Counted from the first letter of the stretch, positions 26,400-36,033 are shown. The stretch is 64,000 nt of DNA from Akkermansiaceae bacterium (GCA_905181965.1 CAJIZY010000009.1:248001-312000); one strand, 5' to 3'. A program made the numbers and translations. The notes: generated by a model from the sequence alone, not told the origin.

Positions 26400-27572
26400 C
26401 TAGTGAGATCGGCAGAACTCCTCAAAACGACCAATCCCCTCATTAAGAACATCCAGGGTGGTGCAATAACTGATACGAACCCCCATGTCGTGACCAAAAG
26501 CCACGCCAGGGACTGCCGCCACTTTATAGCGGGTCAGAAGCTTATCGCAAAGGTTGACGGATTTGAGACCGAGACCAACGCAATTCACAAAAAAGTAAAA
26601 TGCTCCCTTCGGTTCAACAACACTCACATTCGGAATCGCTTTGAGGCGAGCCAGCATAAATTGGCGACGTACATCATACTCACCCCGTAAGTTATCGATA
26701 AACGGAGCTGATGCTTCGTCAGTGAGCGCAGCAAGTGCTCCATATTGAGCAAAGCTAGTCGCATTCGAACTGGTGTGTCCCTGGATGGTCGAGAGTGCTT
26801 TCGCAATAGCTTCGGGAGCGGCTGTATAACCGACACGCCAACCGGTCATCGAGTGTGACTTGGAAAATCCATTGACAGTGATAGTGAGGTTGTAGGCATC
26901 TTCGTTGACCGAAGCTACGCTAACATGCTTTTCCTCCCCATAGACGAGGTGCTCGTAGATTTCGTCAGCAAGAATTATAATATCCTCGTATGAGGCGACT
27001 TCGACAATCCCCTCAATCTCCTCGCGGCTATACACCGAACCTGTTGGATTACCCGGAGTATTCAGCACGATCATCTTCGTACGAGGAGACATCGCTTCTT
27101 CAAACTCCTCTGCCGTGATCTTCCACTTGTTACTTTCCTTGGTCTCTACCATCACCGGAACACCCCCAGCTAATTTCACCATCTCGGGGTAGCTCACCCA
27201 GTATGGGGAAGGAATAATGACCTCATCTCCTTCTTCAACAACGGCAAGGATCGCGTTGAAACAGGCCTGCTTTGCACCTGAAGTGACACAAATTTGGCTT
27301 GGGTCGTAGTCAACGTTGTTTTGAGTCTTAAGCTTGGTTGAGAGAGCCTCACGCAGCTCGGGAATCCCTGCAGCGGGAGTGTATTTCGTCTTACCTTCCG
27401 CTAGGGCAGTGTAAGCCGCCTGTTTGATGAAATCAGGGGTGTCACAGTCTGGCTCGCCGCCGGCAAGCCCATAAATTTCTTCACCTGCGGCTCGGAGTGC
27501 CTTGGCTTGGTTGGTAACGGAGAGGGTCAGCGAAGGAGTCACTGAGGTTACGCGATTTGAGAGACTGTCCAT
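26400..27572 (-). CDS. PLP-dependent aminotransferase (aspartate aminotransferase-type, class I)
   Basis: 390 residues from the ATG at 27572 (an upstream extension to 27692 lacks family similarity). Fold-type I motifs: GLAGGEPDCDTPDFI, KYTPAAGIPELREAL, LNTPGNPTGSVYS, ILADEIYEHLVYG, and the PLP lysine in NGFSKSHSMTGWRVGY. An Arg in GVRISYC binds the substrate carboxylate. It is of the class I gamma aspartate aminotransferase type; prephenate activity is known in relatives and cannot be excluded. Confidence 0.93.
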   Translation of the reverse strand: MDSLSNRVTSVTPSLTLSVTNQAKALRAAGEEIYGLAGGEPDCDTPDFIKQAAYTALAEGKTKYTPAAGIPELREALSTKLKTQNNVDYDPSQICVTSGAKQACFNAILAVVEEGDEVIIPSPYWVSYPEMVKLAGGVPVMVETKESNKWKITAEEFEEAMSPRTKMIVLNTPGNPTGSVYSREEIEGIVEVASYEDIIILADEIYEHLVYGEEKHVSVASVNEDAYNLTITVNGFSKSHSMTGWRVGYTAAPEAIAKALSTIQGHTSSNATSFAQYGALAALTDEASAPFIDNLRGEYDVRRQFMLARLKAIPNVSVVEPKGAFYFFVNCVGLGLKSVNLCDKLLTRYKVAAVPGVAFGHDMGVRISYCTTLDVLNEGIGRFEEFCRSH

Positions 27573-27740
27573 GATGTTTTTTAGATAAGTAATACCCCAA
27601 AACCGGGAAAAAACATCTATGGTAGCGATCGCCGCGTTTCTCCCCGAGGAGCGGGTGATTTCTGCACCTGAGGAGTCGTCCTTGCAAGGCAAATGAGTTT
27701 TGTCCGTGGATTTTTTTTGTGACTCTGTCGCTCAAGCCCA

Positions 27741-28509
27741 TCAAGAAGCATCGAAACTCGCAGTCATCCACTTTCCGATCTTTTTATCCGAGACCAGCTG
27801 AAATCCACATTCCTCGGCTTTGTCCAAAACCTCCTGCCATTGCTCGGCAAGGATTCCTGATAAAATCAGCCGCCCTTTCCTTTCGATCCATTTTGTCATC
27901 AGAGGAAGGGCCCCGACGAGGACTGTCGAAAATAAATTGGCTGCCACTACCTGGAATTTTTGGGAATTCTCCCACTCGAAAACATCAGCTTCAAAGATCT
28001 CAATACCAGTAATTTGGTTTCGCTCTATATTTTGAGCCGCCACCTCAACAGCCTTGGCGTCGAAATCAAACGCCTTGACCTTCCCGGCTCCTAAAAGCTT
28101 ACCAGCGATTGCCAAAACTCCACTTCCGGTTCCCAGATCCAAAAAGCTCCAGCCAGAAGGAACACTCTCCGAATGGTCAACCAACAATCTCAAGCAGGTC
28201 GCAGTAGTCGGGTGATCGCCGGTGCCAAAAGCCATCTCCGGGGGAACCACAATGACTTTTTTGTCCGGATAGGTTCCCTCCGCCACTTCAACCTGCGAGA
28301 TGATGAGACGATCTCGAATCATCAAGGGCTCCGCCTTAGGAGCACTCATCGCCACCCAATTCCGTGATTTTAACTCACGGACCGTTCCTCCGAATTGCTC
28401 CTGGATCTCAAGCGCCCCTTCCTCAGTCTCGCAATAGACCTCGACCCGAACCGACTTACCACCCTTGATTCCACTGATGACCGAGTTTGGATTTCCGTAA
28501 AACCTTTTT
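27741..28509 (-). CDS. prmA: Ribosomal protein L11 methyltransferase, N-terminus lost
   Basis: PrmA methylates ribosomal protein L11. The catalytic part is complete: VVPPEMAFGTGDHPTTATCL, motif I FLDLGTGSGVLAIAGKLLG, VKAFDFDAKAVEVAAQN and VVAANLFSTVLVGAL. The frame is also coherent upstream of the first ATG (28355), reading FYGNPNSVISGIKGGKSVRV and KSRNWVAMSAPK, up to about 28509. There it runs into a GC-rich patch, and no start codon or N-terminal beginning can be found. About 15-20 residues appear missing or out of frame. Confidence 0.85.
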
Positions 28510-29085
28510 CGCGCAGCGGGCCATCCATTTCGACGTGGTGGAAGGGGAGTCCGGCGCGCTCGGCGATGCGGGCGCAGTTGTCACGGTTGCCTGATTCACA
28601 ATCTGTTCATGCGTAAAAGCAGGTGGCCTTAAATCTCCTTGGTCAAGGTATTCCGACCAATTCCGAAGTTTAAAATCATCCCGTGGATTACCACGAAGCT
28701 CGATCCGGCGCTTTCGCTCAACATCATCACAACTCATAAAAATGACCCGAACCGATGTCTTAAAGCGCTCTTCGAGCCCGTCGCGCCAACCGGGATCCCG
28801 AATTTCCAGGGTAAAGGGCCCAACGAGAATCACATCGGTTTGGGGCAAATTTTCGGCGGCTGTTGCGAACAGGCATTCATAGACTGCCGCTCGAAAGGCG
28901 ACCTTGTAGTCCGTGGAATCTCTATCATCGAGGCCCAATCCAGCCAGAACCATTCCAGCTCTTACTACCGGTTCGGTGACAGTATCGCTATCCAGAAAAC
29001 AGGCCCCCTTTTCAGCTGCCAGCTTTCTTCCGTAGGTGCTCTTGCCGGCTCCAGCGGGACCACAAATGACCCAAACTTGGCCCAT
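28456..29085 (-). CDS. P-loop kinase-like AAA family protein, C-terminal third disturbed
   Basis: The ATG at 29085 overlaps the DUF6607 stop by one base (TGATG). The N-terminus is a Walker A (VWVICGPAGAGKSTYGRKLA), later DVILVGPFTLEIRDPGW and RVIFMSCDDVERKRRIELRG, as in small zeta-toxin/gluconokinase-like kinases. After RPPAFTHEQIV (near 28600) the annotated frame becomes Ser/Thr/Pro-rich nonsense. The +1 frame instead reads sensibly (GNRDNCARIAERAGLPFHHV, then EMDGPLREK) up to about 28505. So the real C-terminus is either frameshifted twice or replaced by foreign sequence. Substrate unknown. Confidence 0.75.
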   Translation of the reverse strand: MGQVWVICGPAGAGKSTYGRKLAAEKGACFLDSDTVTEPVVRAGMVLAGLGLDDRDSTDYKVAFRAAVYECLFATAAENLPQTDVILVGPFTLEIRDPGWRDGLEERFKTSVRVIFMSCDDVERKRRIELRGNPRDDFKLRNWSEYLDQGDLRPPAFTHEQIVNQATVTTAPASPSAPDSPSTTSKWMARCAKKVLRKSKLGHQWNQGW

Positions 29086-30224
29086 CAGTATTTGCCGACC
29101 TTTCCGGCATCTACGGGCTGGACGAACTTCGCGATAGTCTGCTTGGCATGTGCTTTTCCAGCTTGAGCATCGTAAGCTTCATCAGAACCCTCAAGCTTCA
29201 TCGCGTAGCCAAAGTGAAGTTGATAGAGCTTTTTCCCATCGACCTCTGATTTCAGAGAGAAGGCTGGGTGCTTTTGGTAGACTTCGACCCAAGCTTCCCG
29301 GACTTCTTTCCAATATTCCCCAGTCTTTTCCCAAGTCGTTTCAGCTGCCATGAGTGACGGATCGCTGATCCGCTCGTAGCGATTAATGCCCAATTCTTGA
29401 CCAACGATTGAAACTTGCCCCCCCTTTCCCAGAGAAAGCTTTTGATTCTGTTGGGTGTGAACCCAACCGTTGGTGGTGATTGTCAATTCATGCACACCCT
29501 GCAGAACCTGGTAATCACTTCGAACCGAGAACTCCCTTCGAGGCAGAGGCCGCCAACATGAATCACTCCGCCAGATTGAGATCCCACCAGTGTGATCCCA
29601 CTCACCAACGACCTCATAGCGCGGTGAGTCATCAACTTGGAAAACCGCCTGAGTCCATTTCCCTTTTACCTTGCGAGGCTTTACTTTCACGTCCGCCCAA
29701 GTGGAATTTCCGCGGAACGTTTGAAGGTTCGTGTCTTCATAGCTCCAATCCTGACGCCAGTGTTTCATCACCATCGGACCCATTTCTTTCCCGTCTTCAT
29801 CCTTGAAATACATCACAAGAGTGTGCTGAAGACTGATGAAGTGGTCCTCGGAAGCAAGAACCTGAACGTGCTCGGTTCCCCAAGAAAAATAAGGCTTGGG
29901 CGGCTTGTATCCCTTGGTGAAACCCATGGTCTCAATAAAATCAAAACTCACCCGGTAACTCCCTGCCAAGGCTAGAATTGCCCGACGGTCCTTTTCGATT
30001 TTGGATCCCACCTTTTTTTGAAGCCTTTCCCATTGGTCAGAAGGCTTCTCATCAAGCACAACGTCTTGGCCTCGACTCGTTCCGCCGCGAGGTTGCATTT
30101 TCTCAATGTCCGAGAAAGGCCAAGCAAAGACATGACCGCGAACAACCTTCTCGTCCTTTTTTTCAACGTCTTGAGCGTGGGAAAACAGAACAAAAATAGC
30201 GCTAAACAAAATTAACCGAGACAT
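29085..30224 (-). CDS. DUF6607 family secreted protein
   Basis: 379 residues from ATG 30224, with a signal peptide (MSRLILFSAIFVLFSHAQ). Family-like segments: LAGSYRVSFDFIETMGFTKG, YFSWGTEHVQVL, MKHWRQDWSYEDTNLQTFRG, TQAVFQVDDSPRYEVVGEW and CWRPLPRREFSVRSDYQVLQ. I recognise this as DUF6607 from these blocks; the function is unknown. It is immediately followed by the kinase gene. Confidence 0.75.
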   Translation of the reverse strand: MSRLILFSAIFVLFSHAQDVEKKDEKVVRGHVFAWPFSDIEKMQPRGGTSRGQDVVLDEKPSDQWERLQKKVGSKIEKDRRAILALAGSYRVSFDFIETMGFTKGYKPPKPYFSWGTEHVQVLASEDHFISLQHTLVMYFKDEDGKEMGPMVMKHWRQDWSYEDTNLQTFRGNSTWADVKVKPRKVKGKWTQAVFQVDDSPRYEVVGEWDHTGGISIWRSDSCWRPLPRREFSVRSDYQVLQGVHELTITTNGWVHTQQNQKLSLGKGGQVSIVGQELGINRYERISDPSLMAAETTWEKTGEYWKEVREAWVEVYQKHPAFSLKSEVDGKKLYQLHFGYAMKLEGSDEAYDAQAGKAHAKQTIAKFVQPVDAGKVGKY

Positions 30225-30329
30225 AGGAGTAACATTTATGAATTTTCCCAAAATGCAACAGACCAAAATCTCAATGATTTTAAAGTCTCCTCATTATTTA
30301 AGGATACTGGGAACAAATAACGAATCATC

Positions 30330-31304
30330 TCACTCAAAAACAAAACGAATTCCCCAAGAAATCCATAAAGGCATTGTCACGAGGGCGACAATCGAAGTTA
30401 CGATAACACCCTGCACGGCTACCCCCGGACTCCCACCATAGTGACGCGCCACAATAATCGGGCCCACCGCAGCCGGCATTGACGCCTGCACTAAAAGCAC
30501 CTGCCTTAGCTCTGGAATCACTGGCAACCATTTGGCCGCCGCTAGAAAAACGATAGGCATTATGACGATTCGCACTAACAGCGAGCCTGTCGCCACCTTC
30601 TTAGAAATTTGCTCCTTTCCAATCAAATCATACATCATCGCTCCGATCAGAACGAGTCCCATCGGAAAAGCACAAACTCCAAGCCATGAGATCATCTGGC
30701 GGACGCCAGCGCCCACGATCCCTCCTCCTGACTCCTCAAGAAACTGCCAGCCCCCCGTAGAAGAAAGTAGCACTCCCAATACAACCGAAACCGTCGGCCC
30801 ATTTATCAGGAGCTTGGGATTACCAAAAACCGACCCCGTCATGATCATCACCCCGACCATCCACAACGCAATTTCAACACCGAGGCTGTGAATAAAGAGG
30901 ACCCCATAAACCTGCTCGTTCCCATTCATTACCACGAACAGTGCTCCCAGTAGCGGGATCGCAATATAGCCATAATTTTGGGTTCCCACCGCAACACAGA
31001 ACGTCCTTCGCCCATTCCCAGGCTTCAATCCGAGGCCAAGCCCCATCAAATAAGCGACCGCCATACCTAGAATGACTAGTCCAAATCCCAACCCTACGCC
31101 CCATGCCAAAACATCAAACTGTCGAACCAAATCGTTACCCAAAGTTTTATCCAGAATTAAACAAGGATAGAGACAATGAATTACCATCTTCAGCATTCCC
31201 TTTTCCATTTCCGGAGTCACCACCTTGGCAGCCCTGAGAAACAATCCTACTCCGACTAGGAGGTAGACTGGAAGGATCGCCTGTAAGATAACCGAAAAAC
31301 TCAC
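30330..31304 (-). CDS. AEC family transporter (auxin efflux carrier-type)
   Basis: 324 residues, strongly hydrophobic with about ten membrane segments. Family features include ILQAILPVYLLVGVGLFLRA at the N-terminus, TQNYGYIAIPLLGALF in the middle, and VQASMPAAVGPIIVARHYGG near the C-terminus. AEC carriers move organic acids, amino acids or auxin-like compounds by proton coupling; substrate not inferable. About 100 bases lie between it and the DUF6607 start. Confidence 0.9.
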   Translation of the reverse strand: MSFSVILQAILPVYLLVGVGLFLRAAKVVTPEMEKGMLKMVIHCLYPCLILDKTLGNDLVRQFDVLAWGVGLGFGLVILGMAVAYLMGLGLGLKPGNGRRTFCVAVGTQNYGYIAIPLLGALFVVMNGNEQVYGVLFIHSLGVEIALWMVGVMIMTGSVFGNPKLLINGPTVSVVLGVLLSSTGGWQFLEESGGGIVGAGVRQMISWLGVCAFPMGLVLIGAMMYDLIGKEQISKKVATGSLLVRIVIMPIVFLAAAKWLPVIPELRQVLLVQASMPAAVGPIIVARHYGGSPGVAVQGVIVTSIVALVTMPLWISWGIRFVFE

Positions 31305-31395
31305 GCTCTTATTTGCATCGTTGCGGCTTAATCTGCAAGCAGTATGAGGAGAGCCTGGCTCAAGCAGTCACGTTAGGGCTCTTTCTTTCGTCTCT

Positions 31396-31795
31396 TCATT
31401 GCCGCGCCCTCTGCTTATTCGATTTGGCCTGTTCACGAGCTTTTTTACGCACTTCACGCTTTGCTTTTCTTTCAGCAAGTTTCTTTTCACGCTTTGCCTG
31501 TTTTTCCATTAGCGCTTCCGGCACCGTCACTTTTTTCCCATTGATTTCGAGTTGTTTCACGATGGCGATTTGTTTGTCGATTTGGCCGGGTTTAGCGGCG
31601 TTCCCTCCGGAAATGAACTCTCCAAAGGGACGGCCAATGGCTTCTAGGTCCTGCTGCATGAGCTTGCGCATCTCTTTCATGCGAGTGGCCTGGGCTTTAT
31701 TGTAAGCCACGTTCTTCATTTCCTTCGGATCCCTCTTCAGATGATAGAGTTGATCTCCCTCAAAGAAACCAGCGACAACACATAGGCGTAGAGCC
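31396..31795 (-). pseudogene. C-terminal remnant of a sulfatase
   Basis: The frame encodes LRLCVVAGFFEGDQLYHLKR, DPKEMKNVA and a Lys/Arg-rich end (EKQAKREKKLAERKAKREV). This is the typical last segment of arylsulfatase-like proteins (yVVAGFFEGDQLYhLkxDPxE). There is no catalytic part: upstream, at about 31780-31795, the sequence switches into the head of a sigma factor in another frame. A 107-residue product from ATG 31719 is possible but unlikely to be functional. Confidence 0.75.
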
Positions 31796-31859
31796 GGCTC
31801 TGATGGCTAGTCAGAAGCTGAACAAATTCAAAGGATGACTCAGGTCGTTTTTCGAACAT
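31766..31859 (-). pseudogene. N-terminal remnant of an ECF-type sigma factor
   Basis: From ATG 31857-31859 the minus strand reads MFEKRPESSFEFVQLLTSHQ then SRLYAYVLSLV, the start of region 2 of sigma-70-like factors common in Planctomycetes and Verrucomicrobia. After about 30 residues the similarity stops and the frame ends shortly after. It is joined directly to the sulfatase remnant. Confidence 0.65.
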
Positions 31860-31990
31860 TTATCTTCGTGCTCAATTTCAGGTGGTTACTAGGGATATAG
31901 CACGAGAGAGTGTTTTAGTTACGGTAGAAATAAAAAAAGCAATAAAGCGCGACTAAAAGTATCAACCCCCTTCCAGCGCTTAAGAGCATA

Positions 31991-32120
31991 GCAAAGAATC
32001 TAAGGTCAAAAACACCTCAAAAGGTTTTTTCTAGACAATTATCGAAATCATTTATGTGAAGACTGGAGAAATCAAATCCGCGCTAGAGATTGACGCGATC
32101 GAGTTCGTCATCAAACACAT
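31991..32120 (+). pseudogene. DUF2061 gene remnant A
   Basis: Matches the intact DUF2061 gene at 36585-36824 over AAGAATC-AAGGTC, the helix region and GTGAAGACTGGAGAAATC, but carries stops (TAG after TTTTTT) and lost positions. The rest of 31860-32309 shows no convincing gene; it includes the presumed promoter of the sigma remnant. Confidence 0.7.
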
Positions 32121-32309
32121 ACTGACTTTAGGGTAACCAGACCACGGGTCCAAGTCCCATCACGATCACTTCGAAAAACAGCTTGGGAATAAGACCAAAC
32201 GGATATGAAATCCAAAAAATATCTCTATACCAAAGGAAAAGCTGTTTGACCTCCAATCGGACAACGAGACAAAGGTATGCTTACAACTTCGGCCGTGAGC
32301 TTTGGACGA

Positions 32310-32558
32310 CTAGCTTTTTATGGGCAGTCCTTGGCCGTCCTTGAACGACCCGCATGCAATCATAATAAGATCAATAAGTGCCCATATTCCCAAGCCACCC
32401 AGGGTTAACACCTGCAATATTCCCGTTCCCACTTTACCAACATAAAAACGGTGCACACCAATCCCCCCTAGGAGGAGACACAGCAATAATGTTGTAACGA
32501 AATTCTTTTCACTTTTTTCCATGGCCATTTTATCTATCAAATTTTCAGGATTAATCAA
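32310..32558 (-). CDS. TM2 domain-containing membrane protein
   Basis: 70-82 residues depending on start; MEKSEKNFVTT (start 32522) or MAMEKSE (32528) is as likely as the upstream methionine at 32558. Two membrane helices separated by the TM2 signature: LLCLLLGGIGVHRFYVGKVG, then TGILQVLTLGGLGIWALIDL. TM2 proteins have no general function; bacterial ones are small inner-membrane proteins. It is isolated, inside a region of gene debris. Confidence 0.85.
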   Translation of the reverse strand: MINPENLIDKMAMEKSEKNFVTTLLLCLLLGGIGVHRFYVGKVGTGILQVLTLGGLGIWALIDLIMIACGSFKDGQGLPIKS

Positions 32559-33086
32559 ACTAATTCCTTATACTCCCTGTATTTCAGTTATTAATTTTCC
32601 CGAAATCCACAACCAACACTATGACCGTAACCATAACTTAGGCAGCTTTGACCGAGCTGATGGGGGACTTGGATGATCTTTAAAATCCTATTAAATAGGC
32701 CAAACGGAACTACCCCAGAACATTATAATCTGATTATTATTTCATAACAAATAGCCTATATCACGGCTCTGCTCTTCATGCGTGCTAGAGATCGGATTTG
32801 TGTCAGAAAAACTGGGGATAAGGTAGTTTCCTAGAGAAATCAAATCCGCGCTAGAGATTGACGAGATCGGGTTCGTCATCAAAAACTTCGTCGATTCCAC
32901 CAACGAAAAATCCTAGACTCGAATTATACTGAAAATACTTAGAATATAATCTCAGCGGAGCGATCTTCATGGAAAATGAAAGTGCCTATCCAACTTTTTG
33001 GAGCGATCAGGTCGATTCTTTCTTACACGTAGAATTCCCGCCTTTCTTGGCTCCAAATCCTCTCTTATAAATCAGCAAATACTCGT
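32559..33086. other. Intergenic region with DUF2061 remnant B
   Basis: No intact gene seen. 32833-32886 repeats GAGAAATCAAATCCGCGCTA and the following 30 bases of remnant A almost identically, but without the rest of the gene. The 90 bases before it (about 32745-32830) resemble about 34625-34720. The last 100 bases should hold the promoter of the DUF2130 gene. Confidence 0.55.
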
Positions 33087-34268
33087 ATGAATGAAATCAG
33101 CTGCCCCCACTGTAACAACGCTTTTAAAATCGATCAGGCTGGATATGCCGACATCGTCAAACAAGTTCGAGACCGTGAATTTACGAATCAACTCAACGAG
33201 CGACTGGAATCTGCTGAAAGAGAGAAAGAAAGCGCCCTAGACTTACTCAGGCAAAAGACTCTAAATGAGATTCAGTCAGCAGCCGTCGAAAAAGAAAAGG
33301 CCATTCACAATCTTCAAGCTAAGCTCAGGGAAATGGAGGTATCCCAGAAACTTGCGGTCACCGAGGCAGTGAAGCAAGTGGAACAGGAGCGCGATCAGTT
33401 CAAAAACGGGCTGGAGCAGGCCCAACTCAAAAAGGCCCTTGAGGAAAAAGCGCTCGAGGAGCGCTATCAGATCCAACTCAAGGACCGTGAAGAGCAGATC
33501 GAGCGCCTCAAAGATATGAAAGCAAAGCTTTCTACTAAGATGGTTGGCGAATCATTGGAGCAACACTGTGAAACCGAGTTTAATCGAATTCGGGCTACCG
33601 CCTTCCAGAACGCCTATTTCGAGAAGGACAATGATGCCAGTTCTGGAAGCAAGGGAGACTACATCTTCCGCGACATGGATGAGGACGATAATGAAATCGT
33701 TTCCATTATGTTTGAGATGAAGAACGAAAGCGATACCACCGCCACCAAAAAGAAAAACGAGGATTTTTTTAAGGAACTAGACAAGGACCGCAACGAAAAG
33801 AAATGCGAGTATTCAGTATTGGTCTCACTTCTCGAGCCAGATAGCGAGCTCTACAACACCGGGATCGTTGATGTATCCCACCGCTACCCGAAAATGTATG
33901 TGGTCCGCCCCCAGTTTTTCCTGCAAATCATCTCCCTTCTGAGAAACTCCGGAGTGTCGTCTCTCGCCTATAAAGCGGAGCTAAATCTGATGCGAAAGCA
34001 GAACATCGACGTCACCAATTTCGAGACCAAGCTCGAAGAATTTAAATCCGGCTTCGCCAAGAACTACGACCTTGCTTCCCGCAAGTTCCATTCCGCGATT
34101 GATGAGATCGACAAGTCAATTACGCACCTTCAGAAGACCAAAGAGGCGCTCCTCAGCTCCGAGCGCAATCTACGACTCGCAAATGATAAGGCGGATGCCG
34201 TCACAATCAAAAAACTCACCCGTAGCAACCAGACTATGAAACAAAAGTTTAAGGATGCTGCCGATTAA
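33087..34268 (+). CDS. DUF2130 domain-containing protein
   Basis: 393 residues. It begins with a CxxC zinc-ribbon-like element ([12 protein letters not shown]) and continues in a long coiled coil rich in Glu, Lys and Gln (about residues 30-150). The DUF2130 core follows: [59 protein letters not shown] and [17 protein letters not shown]. The core has a restriction-endonuclease-like look (D/ExK in FEMK), but no activity is proven for the family. It stands alone. Confidence 0.9.
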   Translation: MNEISCPHCNNAFKIDQAGYADIVKQVRDREFTNQLNERLESAEREKESALDLLRQKTLNEIQSAAVEKEKAIHNLQAKLREMEVSQKLAVTEAVKQVEQERDQFKNGLEQAQLKKALEEKALEERYQIQLKDREEQIERLKDMKAKLSTKMVGESLEQHCETEFNRIRATAFQNAYFEKDNDASSGSKGDYIFRDMDEDDNEIVSIMFEMKNESDTTATKKKNEDFFKELDKDRNEKKCEYSVLVSLLEPDSELYNTGIVDVSHRYPKMYVVRPQFFLQIISLLRNSGVSSLAYKAELNLMRKQNIDVTNFETKLEEFKSGFAKNYDLASRKFHSAIDEIDKSITHLQKTKEALLSSERNLRLANDKADAVTIKKLTRSNQTMKQKFKDAAD

Positions 34269-34807
34269 CTCTAATATGATCTAGGGTCCACCATACTCTT
34301 CTCCTCGTCACAGATAATGGGACTGAAGGTCTCTACTCGCTAAAAAAGACCATGATAGCTCATCGAAATCCCCTCCGGTGTCATTTTTCGGTTTTCATGT
34401 GCCCGTGTTTGAATTTTTTCGGCTAATTAGACTTTTTCTTTTTTCCTGTTTCGGCTGTCACCATTTCTTTTTCCCCACACGACACAGCCGAAAGCCAACA
34501 TCATGACCACAATTATCATTGGTGAAGTTTTTACCGTTTTTTTGACAAGGTTAGAGGGCTTCATACATCTTCGTGACCATATCGACGCAAACGACCCAAA
34601 GATATTACAATCTAAGAAGGCATTTATAACGCCTAGTAAATAGCACCGCTCCGCGGTTCATGCGTGTGAAAAGGTGAGATTGTGTCATCAAAAGCTAGGG
34701 ATAGGGCCGAATTCCAAGTGTTTCCTCCATGCTGAAAGAAATTTAAATAGATCGTCAAACATTCAAGATAATCGCTGCAACATATTCATTCATCAACGAG
34801 TATTCAG
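34269..34807. other. Intergenic region without a convincing gene
   Basis: Low-complexity T-rich DNA. It contains one very small minus-strand frame (34427-34519, listed separately) and a stretch at about 34625-34720 resembling 32745-32830. Nothing else is seen. Confidence 0.5.
34427..34519 (-). CDS. Possible 30-residue membrane peptide
   Basis: ATG 34519 to TAA 34427 encodes a hydrophobic helix (MIIVVMMLAFGCVVWGKR) followed by a basic tail. The layout is that of a small membrane protein, but there is no clear ribosome binding site and no neighbour to support it. Confidence 0.2.
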   Translation of the reverse strand: MIIVVMMLAFGCVVWGKRNGDSRNRKKEKV

Positions 34808-35089
34808 ATGATGCGATCAATCGATTTCACGAAGTTTGGCACCTTACTTCTGACCTTTGTCTTTATGACTGCTATGAGATCTCCTCTGCTTGCAGAAGAT
34901 CGGCCTAGTTTCCAAGGTCCGGCTGGAATGGGATTAAGTTCAGAAGAAAACCTACCCCTAGAATGGGTCGCCCCTGAGTCTGGCGCGGTTCTCTGGAAAT
35001 TCCCCAGCCACCTTCGCAACTCCCTTCTGCACCTCCCCTCCCCCCTTAACAACGGGTTCCAGCAATCCAGCCAAAAACTAAATTCCTAG
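34808..35089 (+). pseudogene. Truncated PQQ-type beta-propeller gene (N-terminal part only)
   Basis: Signal peptide (LLLTFVFMTAMRSPLLAE), then PSFQGPAGMGLSSEENLPLE and WVAPESGAVLWKFP. These parallel the start of the intact PQQ-type gene at 10616 (PGWRGPTGDGVVSDEKAPLE). After about 60 residues the similarity ends and the frame runs into unrelated sequence with a stop at 35087. It is probably a remnant whose propeller has been deleted. Confidence 0.7.
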
Positions 35090-35101
35090 CAGCCGACCAG
35101 T

Positions 35102-36007
35102 ATGAAAACGAAAAGAGAGAGATTGAGAAACGCAAGTGTCGCTGCTGTAGGGATTTTGGCTTTTAGTTCCATGAGCTTTGCCGAAGTGACTATTGCTGGG
35201 GGTATTGCCGATACCTATCAAGCTGAATATAAAAAGTTGAAACCGGAAGTGGAACTTCTCGAATCCAAACTTAAAGGTTTAGCGGCGCTAGCTGAATCGA
35301 ATCCAAAGGCGGTCGACGCTCAATTTGTTTCGATCCAAACTGAAACAGAGTTTAAATTAAAAGCGATTCGACCTCGCTTGAAATATTTGGCTCTTGCAAA
35401 TTCCCATTTGGTCAAAGCCGACAAAGCCAGTGCAACGGTAAAAAATGACGAAACACTTGAGTCTATGTTTTCCACCTTAAATGTAGCCCGGATTTCTGCG
35501 GAGAATCAGGTTGCTCAAAGTAAAACTAATCAGAATACCGTCATCACCATTGCGATTTCTGAAAAGCCCGCTCCAAAAGCAAAAGACATCCGTAAAGACG
35601 TTGAAGAGCTGTTACTGAGTCTTTCGGGTTATTTAAAAGACCATGAGTATAAAATGAACAGGCTGAGATCTTCAGTCGCTTCTGAGCTGGGTATACAATT
35701 TGAGGAGGGCGATAAAGATGATCCCGTTACTCAGCGCCAGGCTGATCTAGTTGCTTTGATTGCCTACGGTAACTATTTCAAGCCAAAGGGTGAGGCAGGG
35801 TTCTCGGCGAATATTTTTGGAGTGGACTACGGAGCGGTCAGAAAAGAAGGCTTCATTGTTGAATCAAACAAAATCAGTGAAAAAGGCCGAGCGGTCTTCC
35901 TTTCACCTGTCAAATTAGTTTGGGGTGATTGCAAGTTGAAGATCGGAAAATGGGGAAACAGCACAATAAAAAGGATCACCCAAAAGGTAATCAACGAGGC
36001 CTATTAA
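35102..36007 (+). CDS. Secreted protein of unknown function
   Basis: 301 residues, not recognised. Signal peptide (ASVAAVGILAFSSMSFAEV; cleavage after SFA). Helical, Lys/Glu/Ala-rich first half (TYQAEYKKLKPEVELLESKL), a central segment with DIRKDVEELLLSLSGYLKDH, and a C-terminal part with GEAGFSANIFGVDYGAVRKE and LSPVKLVWGDCKLKIGKWG. It is followed after 26 bases by a smaller gene of similar helical composition. Confidence 0.7.
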   Translation: MKTKRERLRNASVAAVGILAFSSMSFAEVTIAGGIADTYQAEYKKLKPEVELLESKLKGLAALAESNPKAVDAQFVSIQTETEFKLKAIRPRLKYLALANSHLVKADKASATVKNDETLESMFSTLNVARISAENQVAQSKTNQNTVITIAISEKPAPKAKDIRKDVEELLLSLSGYLKDHEYKMNRLRSSVASELGIQFEEGDKDDPVTQRQADLVALIAYGNYFKPKGEAGFSANIFGVDYGAVRKEGFIVESNKISEKGRAVFLSPVKLVWGDCKLKIGKWGNSTIKRITQKVINEAY

Positions 36008-36033
36008 ATTACTCTAAAAAAGATTGGGAGGAA

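Noticed and set aside
31860-33086. Integrated mobile element with attachment sites
   Set aside because: Debris and repeats are present, but no integrase, transposase or terminal repeats were found; the tRNA is 12 kb away and not repeated.
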